A stretch of DNA of 64,000 bases, taken from positions 4,454,501-4,518,500 of the forward strand of contig NZ_CP017886.1 of NCBI RefSeq assembly GCF_001874645.1. Direction: 5' to 3'. Positions 59,836 to 64,000 of this stretch are shown here, piece after piece. The position numbers were made by a program, and so were the translations under genes. Position 1 is the stretch's first letter; each line of letters begins with the position of its first letter. This stretch comes from Pseudomonas frederiksbergensis. Its GTDB lineage: Bacteria; Pseudomonadota; Gammaproteobacteria; Pseudomonadales; Pseudomonadaceae. The notes below the pieces were generated by a model. That model was not told the origin of the DNA, did not search any database, and saw only the letters and a list, made by a program, of their open reading frames with translations.

Positions 59836-61137
59836 TTAATTGGTCCGGGCTCCTTGAACAATCCAGGCGCCGATCAGGTCACGTTCCTGCTGGGTCATCT
59901 GTGTGATGTTGCCCAGTGGCATGATCTGGCTGGCGACGGCCTGGGCCTGAATCCGCGGGGCCAATTGCTGGATCTGCTGCGGGGTATCGAACATCACGCC
60001 GGCCGGTGCCGCGCTGAACAGCGGGCTGGTCGGTTTGGCCGAATGGCAGACCGCACAGCGTTCCTGAATCACGCTGTGTACCTTGCTGAAGTCCGGACCG
60101 CTTGCTGTCGAGGCTTGCGCCGGTGCAGCGGGGGCGGCCGCAGGCGCTGCTTCAGCGGGTTTGGCACCACCACCGAGGGCGGTTTCCGGCAGCGGCTGGT
60201 ACTCGATCTTCGCCGGTGCCTTGGCTACTTCCGGGCTGTTCATGGGTGCCGGGCCAGTCACGTAGGCGAGGCAGATCATGCCCACTGCCGCGACGGGCAG
60301 GGTCCAGGCGAACTTGTGGCTTTCGTGGCGGGTGTTGAAGTAGTGACGCACCAACACCGCGAGTATTGCAATCCCGGCCAGGATCAACCAGTTGTACTGG
60401 CTGCCGTAGGTGCTCGGGAAGTGGTTGCTGATCATGATGAACAGCACCGGCAAGGTGAAGTAGTTGTTGTGGCGCGAACGCAGCAAACCCTTGGCTGGCA
60501 GTGCCGGATCCGGCGTGCGGTTCTCGGCAATGGCCGCGACCAGTGCCCGTTGGGCCGGCATGATGATGCGGAACACGTTACCGACCATGATGGTGCCGAT
60601 GATGGCGCCCACGTGCAGGTACGCACCGCGACCGCTGAACACCTTGCTGAAGCCGTAAGCGGCGCCAATGATCAGTACGAACAGGATTCCACCGAGCAGG
60701 GCAGGGCGTTTGCCCAGGGCCGAGTCGCACAGGAAGGAGTAGATGAACCAGCCGATGAACAACGAGCCGAGACCGATGGCCACGCCTTCTGGTCCGCTCA
60801 GGCTGCTGCCCGGCGCCAGCAGGTACAACGTCGGGTTGGAGTAGAACACCACGCACAGCAGCGCGATCCCCGACATCCAGGTGAAGTAGGCTTCCCATTT
60901 GAACCAGTGCAGGTTGTCCGGCATGGTCGGTGGGGCCAGTTTGTATTTCTCCAGGTGGTAGATCCCGCCACCGTGAATCGCCCAGAGATCGCCCGCCAGA
61001 CCGTTTTTCGGGTTGACCCGATTGAGGTTGTTTTCCAGCCAGACAAAGTAGAACGACGCGCCGATCCAGGCCACGCCAGTGATCATATGAACCCAGCGCA
61101 CGCTCAGGTTCAGCCATTCCAACAGATGTGCTTCCAC
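59836..61137 (-). CDS. puuD: Urate hydroxylase, membrane type with cytochrome c domain
   Basis: A 433-residue inner-membrane enzyme that oxidises urate to 5-hydroxyisourate and passes electrons to its own cytochrome. The N-terminal ~285 residues have about eight helices and motifs such as SVRWVHMITGVAWIGASFYF and SRHNNYFTLPVLFIMISNHF. A linker rich in Ala and Pro (about 300-335) leads to the cytochrome c domain with CAVCH near residue 357 and a later methionine in IMPLGNITQM. It is the last gene of the purine cluster; 51 bases separate it from allA. Confidence 0.93.
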   Translation of the reverse strand: MEAHLLEWLNLSVRWVHMITGVAWIGASFYFVWLENNLNRVNPKNGLAGDLWAIHGGGIYHLEKYKLAPPTMPDNLHWFKWEAYFTWMSGIALLCVVFYSNPTLYLLAPGSSLSGPEGVAIGLGSLFIGWFIYSFLCDSALGKRPALLGGILFVLIIGAAYGFSKVFSGRGAYLHVGAIIGTIMVGNVFRIIMPAQRALVAAIAENRTPDPALPAKGLLRSRHNNYFTLPVLFIMISNHFPSTYGSQYNWLILAGIAILAVLVRHYFNTRHESHKFAWTLPVAAVGMICLAYVTGPAPMNSPEVAKAPAKIEYQPLPETALGGGAKPAEAAPAAAPAAPAQASTASGPDFSKVHSVIQERCAVCHSAKPTSPLFSAAPAGVMFDTPQQIQQLAPRIQAQAVASQIMPLGNITQMTQQERDLIGAWIVQGARTN

Positions 61138-61188
61138 AGTCTTTACCTCTCGCCTGCCACTCTTGTTGTCGAGTGATCAGACCTTCTC

Positions 61189-61692
61189 TTATTGGTGGGG
61201 GGCGAGGATCAAACGCTCATCCTCTTTGAAAAAATGCTCATCGCAGTTATTGCCTGTGCCACTGCGATCAACCACCAGGAAGTCATCCCGCTTTTCGATC
61301 GTCAGCACCGGATGGTGCCAAACGCCGCGATGGTAATTAATGCCCTGCCTGCCGTTGGTGACGAAGGCGCGGACCAAGCCTGATACAGGTTCATCGCCAA
61401 GTGGCGCGACCACGATCAGAAAGGGGTTGCCGAGCAGCGGAATGAAAGCCTGGCTGCCCAGCGGATGGCGCTCCAGCATGCTGACGGTCAGTGGCATGTC
61501 CTGCGCGTCGGCGCGGAAGATGCTGATGATCGCCTTGTCCTCTGGCGTGGCGGTTTCCACCGCGGCCAGTTTGTGGAAGCGCATGGTCGAACCGTTGTTG
61601 ATCATGAAGTGATCGCTGCCATCGGTTTCGATTACGTCACCGAAAGGGGCGAAGGCTTCTTTGGTCAGCGGTTCAATCGTCAGTGTGCGCAT
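61189..61692 (-). CDS. allA: Ureidoglycolate lyase
   Basis: A 167-residue cupin-fold enzyme converting ureidoglycolate to glyoxylate and urea. LTKEAFAPFGDVIETDGSDH is the family start, INYHRGVWHHPVLTIEKRDD the active-site block, and CDEHFFKEDERLIL the end. The length is normal. It sits 149 bases after alc, with a REPIN between. Confidence 0.93.
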   Translation of the reverse strand: MRTLTIEPLTKEAFAPFGDVIETDGSDHFMINNGSTMRFHKLAAVETATPEDKAIISIFRADAQDMPLTVSMLERHPLGSQAFIPLLGNPFLIVVAPLGDEPVSGLVRAFVTNGRQGINYHRGVWHHPVLTIEKRDDFLVVDRSGTGNNCDEHFFKEDERLILAPHQ

Positions 61693-61748
61693 GCTGGTCT
61701 TCTTGTCTTTGAAATTCGTTATTGGTTCACTGCATTTGCGCGATCCCT

Positions 61749-61833
61749 TGCAGGAGCTGCCGCAGGCTGCGATCTTTTGATTTTTGCCTTAAAAACAAGA
61801 TCAAAAGATTGCAGGCTTCGCCAGCTCCTACGG
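61749..61833. repeat. Inverted REP pair (REPIN)
   Basis: Left arm GCAGGAGCTGCCGCAGGCTG and right arm GATTGCAGGCTTCGCCAGCT, both with GATC tails, inside the purine cluster between alc and allA. Confidence 0.85.
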
Positions 61834-61841
61834 TCTCAGCA

Positions 61842-62837
61842 TTACTTCGCGACCTTGCCCAGTACGCGCAGGCGACTCACGCCACCGTCCGGGAACACGT
61901 TCAGGCGGATGTGGGTGATCGGGCCCAGGGCTTTGATCTGCTCGGCGAAGGTGTGTTCGGCGTGCATTTCCAGTTTCTGCGCCGGCAGCAGTTCGCGCCA
62001 GAACAGCGATTGGGTTTCGATCTGGCTGTCGGTGCCGCCCTTGACGAACGCGCCCTGGATCGAGCAGGTGTCCGGGTAGTTGCCCTTGAAGTGCAGGGTG
62101 TCGACGATGATTTTTTCGATCTCGCCTGGGTGGCCCAGCGCGACGATCACCCAGTCATTGCCCGGGGTGCGACGACGGGCGGTTTCCCAGCCATCGCCCA
62201 TGTTGATGCCACGGCCCGGGTTGAGGATGTTGCTCATGCGACCGAAGTGTTCATCGGAGCAGGCCAGGGCGCGACCGCCGTTCAGGGCGGCAGCCAGGTC
62301 CACTTGCTCGTTGTCGCCCACGGCCGACCAGTCGCGGAACGGAATGCCGTACACGCGCAGACGGGCGACACCGCCGTCCGGGTAGATGTTGAAGCGCAGG
62401 TGGCTGAAGGCCTGGTCGTTGTGGATTTCGTGGAAGTGGTGGCTGTTGCCTTGCAGCTCGACAGCCGACAGTACTTCAACCCACTGGGTGGTTTCGGTCG
62501 GCTCGCCGGAGGCCACGAAGCAGGCTTCCAGGGAAGCGGACGGCGGGAAGTTGCCGGTGAAGAATGAGGTGTCGATGTCCACGCCCTTGATCGAGCCCGG
62601 CACGCCGAGGCGGATCACGGCGCTGTCGTAGCCTTCGAAGCGCTTGCGGCGCGACTCCCAGCCATCCATCCACTTGCCGTTGTCATCGAACACGCCTTCT
62701 TTCCACACGGCCGGGGTCGGCTGGAACAGGCGGTTGGCATCAGCGAACCAGTCATCGGTGACTGAGATGATTTTGGTGCCCAGACGGGCGTCGGCCAGGT
62801 TGACGAACTTCTCGAAAGATACGGCGTAAGCTTTCAT
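61842..62837 (-). CDS. alc: Allantoicase
   Basis: A 331-residue enzyme that splits allantoate into ureidoglycolate and urea. It is a duplicated beta-barrel: [20 protein letters not shown] in the first half and [20 protein letters not shown] in the second are matching segments. [20 protein letters not shown] and [19 protein letters not shown] likewise. It is upstream of allA in the same operon. Confidence 0.94.
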   Translation of the reverse strand: MKAYAVSFEKFVNLADARLGTKIISVTDDWFADANRLFQPTPAVWKEGVFDDNGKWMDGWESRRKRFEGYDSAVIRLGVPGSIKGVDIDTSFFTGNFPPSASLEACFVASGEPTETTQWVEVLSAVELQGNSHHFHEIHNDQAFSHLRFNIYPDGGVARLRVYGIPFRDWSAVGDNEQVDLAAALNGGRALACSDEHFGRMSNILNPGRGINMGDGWETARRRTPGNDWVIVALGHPGEIEKIIVDTLHFKGNYPDTCSIQGAFVKGGTDSQIETQSLFWRELLPAQKLEMHAEHTFAEQIKALGPITHIRLNVFPDGGVSRLRVLGKVAK

Positions 62838-62927
62838 TCTTCTAGTCTGCCTTTAATAAAGTGGCTTGGGATGCTTGCAAGGCTCTGTGCTGTCTCGGCG
62901 TTCTTGAGTCAGCTCAGGCCAGGTTCG

Positions 62928-63443
62928 CTAAAGAGTCAGTAATCGGAACAGGGCGATCTTGTTGATCTCCGCCAGCGCGCACTTGAATTCGGTGTCGACC
63001 GAATGGTGAATGCGCGTTTCGAACGCTGCGAGGATCTGATGCCGGTTGCTGCCTTTTACCGCCATGATGAAGGGAAACTTGAACTTGGCTTTGTAGGCGT
63101 CGTTCAGCTCGGTGAAGCGCTGAAACTCCTCGCTCGAGCATTGGTGAATACCGGCGCCAGCCTGTTCATTCGTGCTGGCTTCGGTAAGTTGGCCCTGGAC
63201 GGCGGCTTTGCCTGCCAGGTCCGGGTGAGCGTTGATCAGTGCCAATTGGCTGGCGTGATCGGCACTCAACAGGATGTCGCTCATGCGCTGGTGCAGGGTT
63301 TCGATCTCGTTGATCGCCGCGTCCTGGCCCAGGTCGAAAGCCTTTTCGGCGACCCATGGCGAATGTTCGTAGATGTCGGCAAAGGCTTCGACGAAAGCGT
63401 CGCGGCTCAGGGTCGATGGTTTCAAGGTTTGGAAGGTAGTCAT
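62928..63443 (-). CDS. uraD: 2-oxo-4-hydroxy-4-carboxy-5-ureidoimidazoline decarboxylase
   Basis: A 171-residue all-helical enzyme giving (S)-allantoin from the HIU hydrolysis product. AFADIYEHSPWVAEKAFDLG, INAHPDLAGKAAVQGQLTEA (HPDLAGK with the catalytic histidine neighbourhood) and FKFPFIMAVKGSNRHQILAA are diagnostic. Its ATG overlaps the end of puuE (ATGA) and it is followed by alc after 90 bases. Confidence 0.94.
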   Translation of the reverse strand: MTTFQTLKPSTLSRDAFVEAFADIYEHSPWVAEKAFDLGQDAAINEIETLHQRMSDILLSADHASQLALINAHPDLAGKAAVQGQLTEASTNEQAGAGIHQCSSEEFQRFTELNDAYKAKFKFPFIMAVKGSNRHQILAAFETRIHHSVDTEFKCALAEINKIALFRLLTL

Positions 63444-64000
63444 TTCGAAGCCCCTGGGTACGGATGGGTTTCGTGCCAGTGACGGGCGATATCGACCCGG
63501 CGGCTGAACCAGACCTGCTCATGGCTCTTGGCGTATTCGATAAAACGCTTCAATGCGGCCAGGCGGGCAGGGCGGCCGATCAGGCGGCAGTGCAAACCGA
63601 TGGAAAGCATTTTTGGCGATTCGGCACCTTCGGCGTAAAGCACGTCGAACGCGTCCTTGAGGTACTGGTAGAAATCGTCGCCCTTGTTGAAGCCCTGAAC
63701 CTGGGTGAAGCGCATGTCATTGGTGTCCAGGGTGTACGGGATCACCAAGTGTGGTTTGCCGGTCGGGTTATTCGGTTCCCAGTACGGCAGATCATCGTCG
63801 TAGGTGTCGCAGTCGTACAGGAAACCGCCTTCTTCCATCACCAAACGGCGGGTGTTCGGCCCGGTGCGGCCGGTGTACCAGCCCAGTGGGCGCTCGCCGC
63901 TGATTTCGGTGAGGATGCGGATCGCTTCGAGCAGGTGCTCGCGCTCTTGCGCTTCGTCCATGTACTGGTAGTCGATCCAGCGATAGCCGTGACTGCAGAT
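63440..64000 (-). CDS. puuE: Allantoinase PuuE (N-terminal part outside window)
   Basis: The last 186 codons of a polysaccharide-deacetylase-type allantoinase, which hydrolyses allantoin to allantoate without the zinc amidohydrolase fold. The frame is open to the window edge with ICSHGYRWIDYQY before the first visible ATG. Motifs include GWYTGRTGPNTRRLVMEEGG, YDCDTYDDDLPYWEP and LHCRLIGRPARLAALKRFIE. The real start lies beyond 64000. It is first of the visible cluster; urate hydrolysis gene uraH is not seen and may lie upstream. Confidence 0.92.
   Translation of the reverse strand: MCSHGYRWIDYQYMDEAQEREHLLEAIRILTEISGERPLGWYTGRTGPNTRRLVMEEGGFLYDCDTYDDDLPYWEPNNPTGKPHLVIPYTLDTNDMRFTQVQGFNKGDDFYQYLKDAFDVLYAEGAESPKMLSIGLHCRLIGRPARLAALKRFIEYAKSHEQVWFSRRVDIARHWHETHPYPGASK

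Noticed and set aside
1..64000. CRISPR array or complete insertion sequence
   Set aside because: No regularly spaced direct repeats and no transposase-like protein were found.

Overview
This window looks like a chromosomal segment of a Pseudomonas of the P. fluorescens group. The evidence is the gene content and order (cobQ-cobU-cobT-cobC-cobS; rdgC near an FKBP lipoprotein; prc next to a quinone reductase and a four-part ABC system; minCDE opposite an LpxL acyltransferase; a urate/allantoin cluster), the high GC, and many copies of a hairpin repeat of the type GTAGGAGCTGCCGCAGGCTGC typical of this group. The species assignment is inference; no search was run.

Layout. 1-3540: end of the late cobalamin operon. 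3541-5460: MarR regulator and MFS exporter, each preceded by the same palindrome, plus a 40-residue ORF. 5497-7900: FadL-type porin and two conserved hypotheticals. 7900-8917: a gene-poor kilobase. 8918-14301: Sel1-like protein, rmuC, and a large transporter-kinase hybrid of the MxtR/CrbS type. 14531-16758: TetR/MFS divergent pair and a cupin. 16865-21438: membrane transporters, including an MFS-acyltransferase fusion and a guanidine exporter preceded by a guanidine-II (mini-ykkC) riboswitch. 21585-23260: rdgC and two copies of a tRNA-Val/tRNA-Asp unit. 23332-26314: a two-gene redox unit, RoxA-like dihaem cytochrome plus catalase-like haem protein. 26576-29265: FKBP isomerase and small genes. 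29495-34759: a 1620-residue RHS protein whose tip resembles the cholera toxin A ADP-ribosyltransferase, followed by a likely immunity gene. 34879-40765: EAL/CBS/GGDEF protein, Prc protease, quinone reductase, HAD phosphatase. 40809-46527: a five-gene phosphonate-type uptake operon with a phosphatase-family enzyme and a divergent GntR/UTRA regulator. 46955-52675: mechanosensitive channel, a 58-residue membrane protein, M18 aminopeptidase, glycosyltransferase-like protein and pseudouridine synthase. 52863-57132: minE, minD, minC, lpxL and a patatin. 57255-64000: pirin, Tsx-like porin, and the purine breakdown cluster puuD-allA-alc-uraD-puuE, cut by the window end.

The most noteworthy elements are the RHS/CT-A-like toxin with its AT-rich tip and downstream immunity candidate, the RoxA-like/catalase-like pair, the riboswitch-controlled sugE, the probably leaderless marR gene whose operator covers its own -10 box, and the dre-like operators around the phosphonate-type operon. 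Translation starts were moved from the longest open frame to the ribosome-site-supported codon wherever the sequence allowed.
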